Below, piece by piece: positions 9,130 to 17,491 of a DNA stretch of 64,000 nt (positions within the stretch are counted from its first letter, which is position 1; the number at the start of each line of letters is the position of its first letter). The notes under the pieces were generated by a model. The model did no database searches. It was not told the origin of the DNA and was given only the letters and a program-made list of their open reading frames with translations. The stretch covers positions 62,001-126,000 of the forward strand of contig NZ_JANIPJ010000013.1 of the NCBI RefSeq assembly GCF_024623455.1. Reading direction: 5' to 3'. Both the position numbers and the translations under genes were made by a program. Source of the stretch: Paenibacillus soyae (GTDB taxonomy: Bacteria > Bacillota > Bacilli > Paenibacillales > Paenibacillaceae).

Positions 9130-9495
9130 ATGGAGATGAGATTCAATGTTAGCGATTGGGTTCATGGGAAGACGGTCGAAGGCGAGATGGTATACGGTTT
9201 TGTCGAGGCGGTGGATTCCGTGCAAGGCATCGTCACGATATACGTCGTCAAATCGGATCAGGAAGATCGAGTCGGACGCGAGGTGGACGTCCGGTCCAGC
9301 ACGGTGAGGAAAGTGCCGGATGCCAAGACTGGCGATTTCCGCGTTCCCGAGCTCATCGACTTGGCTTTGGCTACCTGGGATGAAGCCTGGTTTAGAGAGT
9401 TAACGGGGGAAGGCGGCCGGTCAACCGCTTATTCCGAGGGCGGAACCGCAACGAAGGTTCCCCCGGCGAACCGGGTAAGCCGATTTCTGAGATAA
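9130..9495 (+). CDS. Hypothetical protein (about 121 residues)
   Basis: I do not recognise this family. The protein starts with a beta-rich segment that looks like a small barrel (GEMVYGFVEAVDS then GIVTIYVVKSD), with a short helix-rich middle (PELIDLALATWDEAWF) and a disordered tail. There is no signal peptide or membrane helix. The start could be the ATG at 9100, 9130 or 9136; none has a strong ribosome binding site. It has its own strong promoter with an operator-like repeat and its own terminator, so it is probably a real monocistronic gene that is tightly controlled. Confidence 0.6.
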   Translation: MEMRFNVSDWVHGKTVEGEMVYGFVEAVDSVQGIVTIYVVKSDQEDRVGREVDVRSSTVRKVPDAKTGDFRVPELIDLALATWDEAWFRELTGEGGRSTAYSEGGTATKVPPANRVSRFLR

Positions 9496-9506
9496 TGGAT
9501 AGGGTG

Positions 9507-9537
9507 GGAGCAGACAATGAGGTCTGCTTCTTTTTTT
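9507..9537 (+). terminator. Rho-independent terminator
   Basis: The AGCAGAC/GTCTGCT stem (9509-9515 and 9522-9528) is followed by TTCTTTTTTT. Confidence 0.85.
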
Positions 9538-9591
9538 GTGCGCGCTTAGCGAGAGATAGCGACTTGTTTAGTTGAGCTCGACAAATTTTTT

Positions 9592-9643
9592 CTATATGAA
9601 CGAACGTTAACTATTGACGAGTTAACGTTCGTTCATATAGAAT
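9592..9643 (+). promoter_or_regulatory. TetR-type operator over the CPBP promoter
   Basis: A perfect 20-bp inverted repeat, CTATATGAACGAACGTTAAC at 9592-9611 against its complement at 9621-9640, with a 9-nt spacer that contains the -35 box TTGACG (9614-9619). TATAGA (9636-9641) or TAGAAT (9638-9643) would be the -10 box in the right arm. The left arm plus spacer start recurs ahead of the tetR-like gene at 10715. Occupancy should block the promoter. Confidence 0.8.
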
Positions 9644-9690
9644 GTGTTGGGTAATGTTTACAGCCGTAAATAACGAGAGGAGAAAAACAA

Positions 9691-10461
9691 ATGAGCACTT
9701 TAGCGTTTCCAAAGCTTCAAGAGAACCATGGCGCCGTTGGGACGGCTTCAAAGTCATCCCTATGGTTCTCCCTGATGATGCGTACTTTATTTTTTATCGG
9801 TTTCGGATTGGTATTCGTCGGCATTTCGTTCTTGGCCGGATACGAGCATCCTATGAAGGCGGCAGAGAGATGGTGGCCCTTCCAAGCGATCCTCGCAAAC
9901 ATTGCGACGTATGCCGTTCTTCGCTATTTCCTTCGCAAGGAGGGCCAGTCCTATGGGAGCCTATTCGGATTCCGGAGGAGCATTACCGGATTGGATATGA
10001 AGCAGTTTGCTTGGCTGCTGGTTGTAGGGTTCGCGGTTGGGGGGATCCCGCTGTACCTGTTCTCGTATGCGATACTGGGCTCCTTCGTTCCGCCGAACCT
10101 GATGTTCCAGCCCTTGCCTGTCTGGGCAGCGATCCTTGCACTTGTCCTTTTCCCGCTAACGAATGGTCTCGTCGAAACGCCGACCTACGTAGGTTATGCG
10201 CTGCCGCGATTAAAGAGGGCTACGGGGAGCGGACGGCTGGCGATTCTGTTCGCCGGGCTGGCGTTGGCCTTCCAACACGTCGCTCTCCCGCTTGTGCTTG
10301 ACGTTCCCTATATGCTGTGGCGCTTTGCAGCCTTCATTCCGCTCGGACTTGCGATTGGATTTATTTTTAGCCGCACGAAGAGGCTGCTGCCGATCGCGAT
10401 GGCTCACTATGTAATGGATTTACAGCTTGCGATAACGTTGTTTGTTTACTCCATGGAATAG
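9691..10461 (+). CDS. CPBP-family membrane protein with degenerate active site
   Basis: The 256-residue protein has seven or eight membrane segments and the layout of the CPBP (CAAX protease/bacteriocin-processing) family. The usual EExxxR motif is represented by ETPTYVGY, so the second Glu and the Arg are missing; the FQH and HYVMDL histidine motifs remain. Peptidase activity is therefore doubtful. The start at ATG 9691 has GAGAGGAG before it. It is the first gene of a two-gene unit controlled by the palindrome at 9592, so it is probably a target of the TetR regulator at 10802. Confidence 0.75.
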   Translation: MSTLAFPKLQENHGAVGTASKSSLWFSLMMRTLFFIGFGLVFVGISFLAGYEHPMKAAERWWPFQAILANIATYAVLRYFLRKEGQSYGSLFGFRRSITGLDMKQFAWLLVVGFAVGGIPLYLFSYAILGSFVPPNLMFQPLPVWAAILALVLFPLTNGLVETPTYVGYALPRLKRATGSGRLAILFAGLALAFQHVALPLVLDVPYMLWRFAAFIPLGLAIGFIFSRTKRLLPIAMAHYVMDLQLAITLFVYSME

Positions 10462-10481
10462 AACGAGGAGATGTGAACATC

Positions 10482-10718
10482 ATGAGAAACGTGATTTTGT
10501 CTGTCGACCATTTATGCAGCTGCAAGACAGCGGCGATCCGGGATGCTCTCGCGAACATCGGCATTGCGATGACTGCAAATGTGCAAGAAGGCCGGATGAG
10601 GCTTTCCTACGACCCGGAGCATTCCTATTTTGTTGAAGGACTCGAGCTAATCGAGGCGCATGGATGTATGGTTCAAGGGCTGATAAAAGAGAGAAGTACA
10701 TGCTGCGCCATGAAATGA
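10482..10718 (+). CDS. Small HMA-like (ferredoxin-fold) protein
   Basis: The roughly 78-residue protein shows a beta-alpha-beta-beta-alpha-beta pattern like heavy-metal-associated domains, with HLCSCKTAAIRDALANIGI in place of the usual GMxCxxC helix start, and Cys pairs at the C-terminus (STCCAMK). It might bind a metal or a small ligand, but the CxC spacing is atypical, so this is only a fold-level guess. I use ATG 10482 behind GAGGAG at 10465-10470, rather than the GTG at 10473, which lies too close. It is 20 nt after the CPBP gene and shares its operator. Confidence 0.55.
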   Translation: MRNVILSVDHLCSCKTAAIRDALANIGIAMTANVQEGRMRLSYDPEHSYFVEGLELIEAHGCMVQGLIKERSTCCAMK

Positions 10719-10762
10719 ACGAACGTTAACTATTGAAAAGAGCGGTGCGAATTTCATATAAT
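10715..10762 (+). promoter_or_regulatory. Promoter and operator half site of the TetR gene
   Basis: ATGAACGAACGTTAACTATTGA at 10715-10736 is identical to 9597-9618 in the CPBP operator. It overlaps the -35 box TTGAAA (10733-10738), and TATAAT lies at 10757-10762 after an 18-nt spacer. The second palindrome arm is absent here, so binding should be weaker than at 9592. Confidence 0.75.
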
Positions 10763-10801
10763 GGATGGAATACGATCCATGAAAGAGAGGGGGGGAATAA
10801 C

Positions 10802-11437
10802 ATGGAGACGATGTTGCCTAGCCGGGAGCCGGGTCAGACAAAGCGGCGTATTCTTGAGGTGGCGATCGAGCTGTTCTCGCAGAACGGTTACTCCGCCGTA
10901 TCGGTTCGCGAGATTACGAAGCATGTCGGCATTAAGGAGAGCGCCCTGTATAACCATTACAAGACGAAGGACGAAATCCTCCAGTCCATCTATCAGTTAT
11001 TTACGGATGCCAGCGAGGGGAACACGCTCCCGTCGCCGGAGCAGCTGGAAGCGATGCTGCAGCATGTGGATTTGCAGACCTTCTTGAAGCAGGGCTTTGA
11101 ACAATTTAAGCGCACGATCGAGAACCCCTTGCTGACGCAAATATGGAGGATTCTGAACATCGAGCAGTATCGCGACGCGCGCGCGAGGGAAATTATTTTG
11201 ACGCGCATCTACAAAGGCACCATCGATTTTCTGGAATCGGCCTTTCTGCTGCTGCAGCAGAATAAGAAGATCAAGGACACCTATAGTCCGAGGATGCTCG
11301 CCGTCGAGTACCAGTATCCGATCTTCGCCATGATGACGGAATACTTGCTGCTAAGGTTCGACAACAAAGAAACGGACGAGCTGCAGCAAAGAGTGGAAGC
11401 GCATATTCAGTATTTCAACGATTACGTTAGGCCATAA
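10802..11437 (+). CDS. TetR/AcrR-family repressor
   Basis: A 211-residue one-domain DNA-binding repressor. The N-terminal helix-turn-helix is canonical: RRILEVAIELFSQNGY, then VSVREITKHVGIKESALYNHYKTKDEI. The C-terminal ligand domain is generic. I start at ATG 10802, behind GAGAGGGGGG; the open frame extends upstream only through the promoter. Repeats of its presumptive operator at 9592 and 10715 indicate self-control plus control of the CPBP/HMA unit. A terminator separates it from the MFS gene, which has its own promoter without this palindrome. Confidence 0.9.
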   Translation: METMLPSREPGQTKRRILEVAIELFSQNGYSAVSVREITKHVGIKESALYNHYKTKDEILQSIYQLFTDASEGNTLPSPEQLEAMLQHVDLQTFLKQGFEQFKRTIENPLLTQIWRILNIEQYRDARAREIILTRIYKGTIDFLESAFLLLQQNKKIKDTYSPRMLAVEYQYPIFAMMTEYLLLRFDNKETDELQQRVEAHIQYFNDYVRP

Positions 11438-11460
11438 TCCGCCATAGTCCGTCCTGCAAG

Positions 11461-11490
11461 GCTGCCGTCTCTACGGCAGTTTTTTATTTT
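11461..11490 (+). terminator. Rho-independent terminator after the TetR gene
   Basis: CTGCCGT (11462-11468) pairs with ACGGCAG (11473-11479), then TTTTTTATTTT. Confidence 0.85.
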
Positions 11491-11511
11491 GAAAAAGAAT
11501 CCATTTTGTCG

Positions 11512-11541
11512 TTGACATAGGGTAGGGGGGTATAGTATATT
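11512..11541 (+). promoter_or_regulatory. Promoter of the MFS/SDR unit
   Basis: TTGACA at 11512-11517 and TATATT at 11536-11541 with an 18-nt spacer; the MFS start is 31 nt further on. Confidence 0.6.
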
Positions 11542-11572
11542 TTCACTAACGAAGATACAAGGAGAGATTCAT

Positions 11573-12916
11573 ATGTCGCAGCCGTTCAAATCGAAAGGAC
11601 TATCGAGAAGAGCCACGGTCCTCACTTTATTGCTTGGAATCTTTATGGGGGCGCTGGATCACGGAATTGTAGGACCGGCATTAAGCTCCATTATGCAAGA
11701 GTTTGATCTGGATACCGGGTGGGGGGTATGGAGCTTTACGGTCTATACATTGTTGTTCGCTGTGAGCATCCCCGTGCTTGGCAAGCTGTCGGACCGTTTC
11801 GGACGAAAACAAACCTTCGCATTCGGCATTACCATGTTCGCGCTGGGCTCCATTATTTCCGCTATAGCGCCAAGCTTTACCGTATTCCTGATCGGCCGGG
11901 CTGTCCAAGCGATTGGGACCGGCGGCATATTCCCGATTACAACCGCGCAAATCGCGATGTCTTATCCGCCTGAGCAGAGAGGGAGAATGCTTGGACTAAT
12001 CGGAATGGTGTTCGGCTTGGGAACGATCCTTGGCCCGGTACTGGGCGGCGTTATTATAGAAGGCCTGGAGTGGCAGTGGATATTCTTGGTTAACGTCCCG
12101 ATCTCCGCGATTATTTTGATCCTCGTTACGAGAATCCGGCAGGAGCAGCCGATCGTTAAGAAAACGATTGATGTGCCGGGCATCGTCACACTGACGATCA
12201 TCATCCTGTCGCTTATGCTCGGAATCACCCTTAAGAATTTAGGATTTTTGGGACTCGGCGCGCTGCTGATTCCTTTGCTGGTCATGATCGAGCGCAAGTC
12301 GGCTGATCCGGTTGTGAAGCTTGCGTATTTCACCAGGTCCAGTACGTTAACGCTGCTGCTGGCTTCGATGGTATCCGGGTTCGTGATGGCGTCGGCCACC
12401 CATCTTATTCCTTATTTCTCGGAGACGGTGCTTGGCATGGACAAAGGAGCAGCCGGGATGAGCGTGACGCCGCTGGCGATCGCTTCCGTGCTAGCTTCTC
12501 TTGCGGGAGGCTACTTGGCCGACAAAGCAGGCGCCAAAAATGTTCTGATGGCCGGCTTCGCGTTGACGCTGGCGGTTGGAGCGGTCATGGCATCGGGCGT
12601 TGACACGATTGGATTGTTTTATTCCATGATGGCGGTTCTGGGGTTCGGAATCGGGATTATAATCGGCGCACCGCTTAACGTGCTTATCCTGCAGGCGGTT
12701 AATCCCCAAGAGACGGGGCTGGCCGTGGGCTACATCAGCCTGTTCCGGTCGATAGGCTCGACGATGGGACCAACCGTCGCGGGATTGTTCCTCTCCACTT
12801 CCGCCAATGGATATCAGCCGCTATTTATCGCCAGCGCAGCGGTGTCCGGCATCAGCATCGTATTGCTGGCCCTTTCTCGCAGAAGAGTTCAGACTGTCAC
12901 GGCCCTAAATTCATAA
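11573..12916 (+). CDS. MFS drug-efflux-type transporter
   Basis: A 447-residue major facilitator with 12 or more membrane helices. It has the family signatures: GALDHGIVGPALSSIMQEF in helix 1, the loop 2-3 motif GKLSDRFGRKQ, and GLGTILGPVLGG (motif C of drug antiporters) at about residue 150. It most resembles proton-coupled multidrug exporters. AAGGAGAG precedes the ATG. It is probably co-transcribed with the SDR 18 nt downstream. The neighbouring TetR gene suggests drug-inducible control, but the operator seen elsewhere is not present here. Confidence 0.85.
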   Translation: MSQPFKSKGLSRRATVLTLLLGIFMGALDHGIVGPALSSIMQEFDLDTGWGVWSFTVYTLLFAVSIPVLGKLSDRFGRKQTFAFGITMFALGSIISAIAPSFTVFLIGRAVQAIGTGGIFPITTAQIAMSYPPEQRGRMLGLIGMVFGLGTILGPVLGGVIIEGLEWQWIFLVNVPISAIILILVTRIRQEQPIVKKTIDVPGIVTLTIIILSLMLGITLKNLGFLGLGALLIPLLVMIERKSADPVVKLAYFTRSSTLTLLLASMVSGFVMASATHLIPYFSETVLGMDKGAAGMSVTPLAIASVLASLAGGYLADKAGAKNVLMAGFALTLAVGAVMASGVDTIGLFYSMMAVLGFGIGIIIGAPLNVLILQAVNPQETGLAVGYISLFRSIGSTMGPTVAGLFLSTSANGYQPLFIASAAVSGISIVLLALSRRRVQTVTALNS

Positions 12917-12934
12917 TGAAACGGGGAATGTTCC

Positions 12935-13534
12935 ATGAAAATATTATTAGTAGGCGCAAGCGGCACAATCGGCAGAGCGGTGCGCGACGAGCTGGCGTTA
13001 AGGCATGAAGTGCTATCGGCCGGACGCCATAGCGGCGAGGTCGCGGTCGATCTAACCTCTCCGGACAGTATTAGGAGCATGTACCAGACGGTCGGCAAGG
13101 TCGACGCGGTCGTAAGCACGGCCGGCAAAACCTTCTTCGGAGCGCTCCAAGAGCTCACCCCGGAGAACAATGAAATATCGATCCGCAGCAAATTAGTGGG
13201 ACAGATGAATCTCGTCTTGCTAGGATTGAATCATGTCAACGATGGAGGCAGCTTCACCCTCATTACCGGCATCATCATGGACGATCCGATCGTCAGCGGG
13301 ACATCGGCCGCCATGACCGGGGGAGCGATCCGATCGTTCGTGAAGTCGGCAGCGATCGAGATGCCTCGCGGCATTCGCATTAACAATGTCAGCCCCACTA
13401 TCGTGCAGGAATCCATGGAGACATACGGTCCGTACTTCCCCGGCTTCGTGCCCGTCCCCGCGAGCAGGGTCGCCCAGGCTTTCAGGAAAAGCGTCGAAGG
13501 CGGCCAGACCGGGCAAACGTATACCGTTTATTGA
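12935..13534 (+). CDS. Short SDR-fold dehydrogenase lacking the classical YxxxK
   Basis: The 199-residue Rossmann-fold protein has the dinucleotide motif GASGTIG at the N-terminus, DLTSPDSI after strand 3 and STAGKTFFG in place of NNAG. At the catalytic position the sequence reads SGTSAAMTGGAIRSFVKSAAIE, so the Tyr and Lys of the classical triad are not evident. Short SDRs of this kind are annotated as dehydrogenases but their substrates are unknown. It follows the MFS gene by 18 nt with its own GGGGAATG-type site and ends at a terminator. Confidence 0.75.
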   Translation: MKILLVGASGTIGRAVRDELALRHEVLSAGRHSGEVAVDLTSPDSIRSMYQTVGKVDAVVSTAGKTFFGALQELTPENNEISIRSKLVGQMNLVLLGLNHVNDGGSFTLITGIIMDDPIVSGTSAAMTGGAIRSFVKSAAIEMPRGIRINNVSPTIVQESMETYGPYFPGFVPVPASRVAQAFRKSVEGGQTGQTYTVY

Positions 13535-13547
13535 GCCTATTACGGAA

Positions 13548-13578
13548 GGAGCTGATCATTTGGTCGGCTTCTTTTTTT
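13548..13578 (+). terminator. Rho-independent terminator after the SDR gene
   Basis: GGAGCTGATC (13548-13557) pairs, with three GU pairs, with GGTCGGCTTC (13562-13571); T7 follows. Confidence 0.75.
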
Positions 13579-13726
13579 GCGGAAATGTCTGATTTTCTAA
13601 TGAAAACGATCGAAATCGAATGGTTCCTGCATGGTTTGCCGGCGGCTATGCACATTATGATAGAGGTGGAAAAAACTACGCGGAATGGCTTCCGCGATGA
13701 CACCGGCTATGTAGGAGAGTGAACTC

Positions 13727-16540
13727 ATGATAGATGTTATCGGATTGGAAGGCAGCTGGAGGCTGCAGTTGGATGAGGGCAAGCAAGGGCTGAGGCGGCC
13801 GCTAGGCGATACAATGGCGCTGCCCGGCACCACCTCCTTCGCCCGCAAGGGAAAGAGAAACGAAGAAGCGCTGATCGGATCGCTGACGGACGAATACAAG
13901 TTCGAAGGTTATGCCTGGTTCGAGAGGGAGATCGATATTCCGGAACGGCTCGGGGGCAAAACATGCTTCCTGCACCTCGAGCGCACGCGCGTGACGACCG
14001 TATGGATCGACGGGCGGGAGGTAGGCACACGCAACAGCTTGAACACGCCGCATCTGTACGACGTGACGGCGTTCCTCGCGAGCGGACGCCATACGATCAC
14101 GATTCGCGTGGACAACACGGATTATCCGACGAAGGGCGGCCACATGACCTCCCCTGACACGCAGACGAACTGGAACGGCATTACCGGGAAAATAGAGCTG
14201 CAGTTCCATGACCGCGTCTATCTTCGCAAGCTGAGGGTATACCCGAACGTAAGCGATCGGTCGGTGCGCATCGTATCGGAGCTCGTCGGCGACGCTGCGG
14301 GCGTGCATGCCGTTGTGTCGGCGGCAAGCTTTAACGGCGGCGATTCGCGGCATGAGGCGGAGGAGCGTACATACGCGCTGGAGTCGCAAGAGCTGACCAT
14401 CGACTATCCGCTGGGAGAAGAAGCGCTGCTGTGGAGCGACGCGGAGCCGAATCTGTATCGGCTTAGAGTGAGCCTGCAGGGAGCGGACGGCGAGAAGCTC
14501 GGCGCGGAGGAGCTGACGGTCGGGCTGCGGGAGTTCAAGGCGGCTGGCGACAAGTTCACGATTAACGGCGCCAAGACGTTCTTGCGCGGCAAGCATGACG
14601 GCCTTATTTTCCCTCTGACCGGATTTGCGCCGACCGACGTGGAGGAATGGGAACGGATTCTGCGCATAGCGAAGTCGTACGGCATGAATCATTATCGCTT
14701 CCATACCTGCTGTCCGCCCGAAGCGGCGTTCGAGGCGGCGGACCGGGTCGGCATCTACATGGAGCCGGAGCTTCCGTTCTGGGGAACGATTACCGACGAA
14801 AGCGACGAGCGCCACAACCAGGCGGAGCAGGACTATCTCGTCAGCGAAGGGTTTGCCATGCTGGAGGCGTTCGGCAACCATCCGTCGTTCGTCATGATGT
14901 CGCTCGGCAATGAGCTGTGGGGCAGCAAGACGAGAATTAGCGAGATTCTGCAGGCATACAAAGCGTTCGACGCGAGACCTCTTTATACGCAGGGCTCGAA
15001 TAACTTCCAGTGGGTTCCCGTCATTCTGGAGGAGGAGGATTTCTTCTGCGGCGTTCGAATGTCGAGAGAGCGGCTGTTCCGGGGCTCGTACGCGATGTGC
15101 GACGCGCCGCAGGGTCATGTGCAGGTGGATCCGCCAAGCACGATGAAGGATTACGACGAAGCGTTATTCCCATCCTCCGCCGGAGCCGGCCCAGGGGCGT
15201 CCGGAGAGGCTGGAGAAATTCAGATCCAATACGGCACCGAAGCGCGTACCGTACAAGCGGAAGCGGCGGATGACCAGCTGATCCCGAGCGTTCCAGTCGT
15301 CTCCCATGAGATCGGACAGTATGCGACGTTCCCGGATTTCAGGGAGATCGAGAAATATACGGGGCCTCTGAAGGCGAGGAACTTCGAGATATTCCGGGAG
15401 CGTCTGGAGGCCAAAGGGCTCGGGCATCTCGCGGAGCGTTATTTCGAATGCTCCGGCAAGCTGGCGGCCGATTGCTACAAGGAAGAGCTGGAGGCGGCAT
15501 TCCGCACTAAGCATCTAGCGGGCTTCCAGCTGCTGGATCTTCAAGATTTCAGCGGGCAAGGCACGGCGCTTGTCGGCATGCTGGACGCCTTCATGGACTC
15601 GAAGGGGCTGATCTCGCCGGAGGAGTGGCGCACCTTCTGCTCGGACGCCGTCCTGCTGGCGAGATTCGAGAAGTTCAACTACGAGGCTGGCGAGACGTTC
15701 GAGGCGGGAGTCGAGCTGGTCTATTACCGGCAGACGCCGGTTGACGGGCTTCGGCTGCAGTGGGAGCTGAACGACGGGCAGTCAAGGATAGCCGAAGGAG
15801 AAACGGAAATCGCAGCAGCTTCGGGGGAAACGAACATCGACATAGGCCGAATCGGCCTGACCCTGCCTTCCGTGACGGCGATGACCCGATTGGAGCTGCT
15901 CCTGTCGATTCCCGGCACGGACATTCGGAAGTCGTATTCGCTTTGGGTTTATCCGTCGGCTCAGGAAAAGCTTGACCTGACGGGCGCTCCGCTGTTCACC
16001 GAGCTGACGGATGAAGCGGTTCGGCTGCTGGAGCAGGGAGCGGGCATTATTTTGCTGCCGAAGCCTGATACGATCTCGAAGTCTATTGAGGGCACCTATG
16101 CCACCGACTTCTGGTGCTACCCGATGTTCCGCTCCATCTCCGAAAGCATGAACAGACCGGTGCCGGTCGGCACGATGGGGCTTCTGATCGAGAATACGCA
16201 TCCCGTATTCAAGGACTTCCTAAGCGAGGAGCATTCCACGTATCCTTGGTGGAGCATTGTCATGAATTCGCGGTCCGTCATTCTGGATGACGTCGCGCCG
16301 TCCTTGAATCCGATCGTCCAGACGATCGACAACTTCGAGCGCAACCATAAGCTCGGCCTGCTGTCCGAGTGCCGCGTAGGCAACGGCCGCGTGCTGTTCG
16401 GCGCGCTGGACGCGGACAGCTTGATGTCGACGCTGGAAGGCCGCCAGCTTCTTCGCAGCATGATCGGCTACGCGAAGAGCGGCGAGTTCGCGCCGGATGC
16501 ATCGCTGACGTTGGATGAGCTGAGGCAGCTGCTCGGCTAA
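13727..16540 (+). CDS. Glycoside hydrolase family 2 enzyme
   Basis: A 937-residue intracellular-type hydrolase without signal peptide. Order: an N-terminal jelly-roll sugar-binding domain (GYAWFEREIDIP, then VWIDGREVGTRNSLNTPHLYDV), an Ig-like domain, and a TIM barrel starting near residue 270 (RGKHDGLIFPLTGF). The acid/base Glu is E396 in SLGNELWG and the likely nucleophile is E528 in VSHEIGQY, at a plausible spacing. Extra beta domains follow to the C-terminus. GH2 enzymes are beta-galactosidases, glucuronidases or mannosidases; HEIGQY and the barrel opening point to an uncharacterised GH2 branch. The gene stands alone between terminators. Confidence 0.85.
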   Translation: MIDVIGLEGSWRLQLDEGKQGLRRPLGDTMALPGTTSFARKGKRNEEALIGSLTDEYKFEGYAWFEREIDIPERLGGKTCFLHLERTRVTTVWIDGREVGTRNSLNTPHLYDVTAFLASGRHTITIRVDNTDYPTKGGHMTSPDTQTNWNGITGKIELQFHDRVYLRKLRVYPNVSDRSVRIVSELVGDAAGVHAVVSAASFNGGDSRHEAEERTYALESQELTIDYPLGEEALLWSDAEPNLYRLRVSLQGADGEKLGAEELTVGLREFKAAGDKFTINGAKTFLRGKHDGLIFPLTGFAPTDVEEWERILRIAKSYGMNHYRFHTCCPPEAAFEAADRVGIYMEPELPFWGTITDESDERHNQAEQDYLVSEGFAMLEAFGNHPSFVMMSLGNELWGSKTRISEILQAYKAFDARPLYTQGSNNFQWVPVILEEEDFFCGVRMSRERLFRGSYAMCDAPQGHVQVDPPSTMKDYDEALFPSSAGAGPGASGEAGEIQIQYGTEARTVQAEAADDQLIPSVPVVSHEIGQYATFPDFREIEKYTGPLKARNFEIFRERLEAKGLGHLAERYFECSGKLAADCYKEELEAAFRTKHLAGFQLLDLQDFSGQGTALVGMLDAFMDSKGLISPEEWRTFCSDAVLLARFEKFNYEAGETFEAGVELVYYRQTPVDGLRLQWELNDGQSRIAEGETEIAAASGETNIDIGRIGLTLPSVTAMTRLELLLSIPGTDIRKSYSLWVYPSAQEKLDLTGAPLFTELTDEAVRLLEQGAGIILLPKPDTISKSIEGTYATDFWCYPMFRSISESMNRPVPVGTMGLLIENTHPVFKDFLSEEHSTYPWWSIVMNSRSVILDDVAPSLNPIVQTIDNFERNHKLGLLSECRVGNGRVLFGALDADSLMSTLEGRQLLRSMIGYAKSGEFAPDASLTLDELRQLLG

Positions 16541-16547
16541 AGCGAAA

Positions 16548-16588
16548 AAAACCGCCCTCGACGGATGGACCGTCAGGGGCGGCTTTTT
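16548..16588. terminator. Bidirectional terminator
   Basis: AACCGCCCTCGACGG and CCGTCAGGGGCGGCTT form a long stem with A-rich and T-rich flanks, between the GH2 gene and the convergent gene at 16652. Confidence 0.85.
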
Positions 16589-16651
16589 TGTCGTGAAGCG
16601 GACTTCTCCCGATGGCGGAACAGGCCTACGTTGGCTGTTCCTCGGGAAGGG

Positions 16652-17416
16652 CTACGCCTTCTGAATTTTGGACGGATTGTTGATCTTGTACGGAACCGGA
16701 TGCTTCGTCAGCTTCTTGGCGATCACCTTGGCTTCGAACGTAATCGTGTCGCCTACGGCGAGCTCCAGCTTCTTGAGCGTGGCGCTGTGGCTGGACCACG
16801 CGGTGCCGAGCTCGAGAGCCGGGTCCGCGATGGATACCGCCTCGTAGATGACGACCTCGTCGTCGTTGTCCGAGAAGTTGTTCGGCACGGTCGTGAATTC
16901 CTGCACCGTGGCGGTCATGCTCACTTTGCCCTCGGGCAGCTCCAGCTTCTCCTTCTTGCCTTTGGTTTTCTTCGGCGGCTCCTCGGCTGCGGGGGCCGGA
17001 GGCGGGGATGGCGAATCGTCTTGATCCCAAGGCGGCTGGTCTTCCGGCGGCGCGGACTGAGGCGCGCTTGCCGATTCGTCTGCGGCTGGAGCCGAATCGT
17101 ACGGAGTCGCGGCCGGTTCATCCGCCGCGCTCGTCGGAACGGTTTTCACTCCGAAGCCGGAAGCCTGCATTTCCTTCAGGTAAGAGGGATGAATACAGTG
17201 AAGCTGTCCGCCCTCGAAGCGGATGACCGCCGTCGCTTTGTCGGCGTAGCCGACGATGTCGCAGGGCAGGCTGTTGCCGTCTCTTTTGTAGAAGAGGGCT
17301 TTCGTCTTAACGGCCTTCTCGCTTACGAGGCCCCATTCCTTGTACTTGTCGAGCTGCTCGCTATCGCTCTCGAACGCCGTATAAGCGTCCGGTTGAATGG
17401 TAAACGCCAATTCCAT
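16652..17416 (-). CDS. Hypothetical two-domain protein with acidic Pro/Ala linker
   Basis: The 254-residue protein has no signal peptide. An N-terminal domain of about 90 residues (DAYTAFESDSEQLDKYKEWG, then a Cys-containing segment with QLHCIHPSYLKEM) is joined by a linker rich in Pro, Ala, Asp and Glu (about 95-155) to a C-terminal beta-rich domain that could be an OB-like barrel (VSMTATVQEFTTVP, then GDTITFEAKVIAKK). I do not recognise a characterised family. The ATG at 17416 has AAAGGCGG upstream. Its neighbour is a thioredoxin-like gene on the same strand 75 nt upstream, possibly co-transcribed. Confidence 0.6.
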   Translation of the reverse strand: MELAFTIQPDAYTAFESDSEQLDKYKEWGLVSEKAVKTKALFYKRDGNSLPCDIVGYADKATAVIRFEGGQLHCIHPSYLKEMQASGFGVKTVPTSAADEPAATPYDSAPAADESASAPQSAPPEDQPPWDQDDSPSPPPAPAAEEPPKKTKGKKEKLELPEGKVSMTATVQEFTTVPNNFSDNDDEVVIYEAVSIADPALELGTAWSSHSATLKKLELAVGDTITFEAKVIAKKLTKHPVPYKINNPSKIQKA

Positions 17417-17491
17417 GACTTGTCCGCCTTTCCGATTTGAATAAGATTATTTTACCATAAGTCGGCGGCAAGACTGGAATGCGAAGTTAAT

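Noticed and set aside
13802..15118. A 438-codon minus-strand frame under the GH2 gene
   Set aside because: Same shadow effect; the plus-strand gene has clear catalytic motifs and the antisense product has none.
16652..17416. A plus-strand frame (16565-17440) facing this region as a gene
   Set aside because: The minus-strand frame has a ribosome binding site, a sensible two-domain layout and a terminator; the plus-strand product is Arg/Leu-rich shadow sequence.
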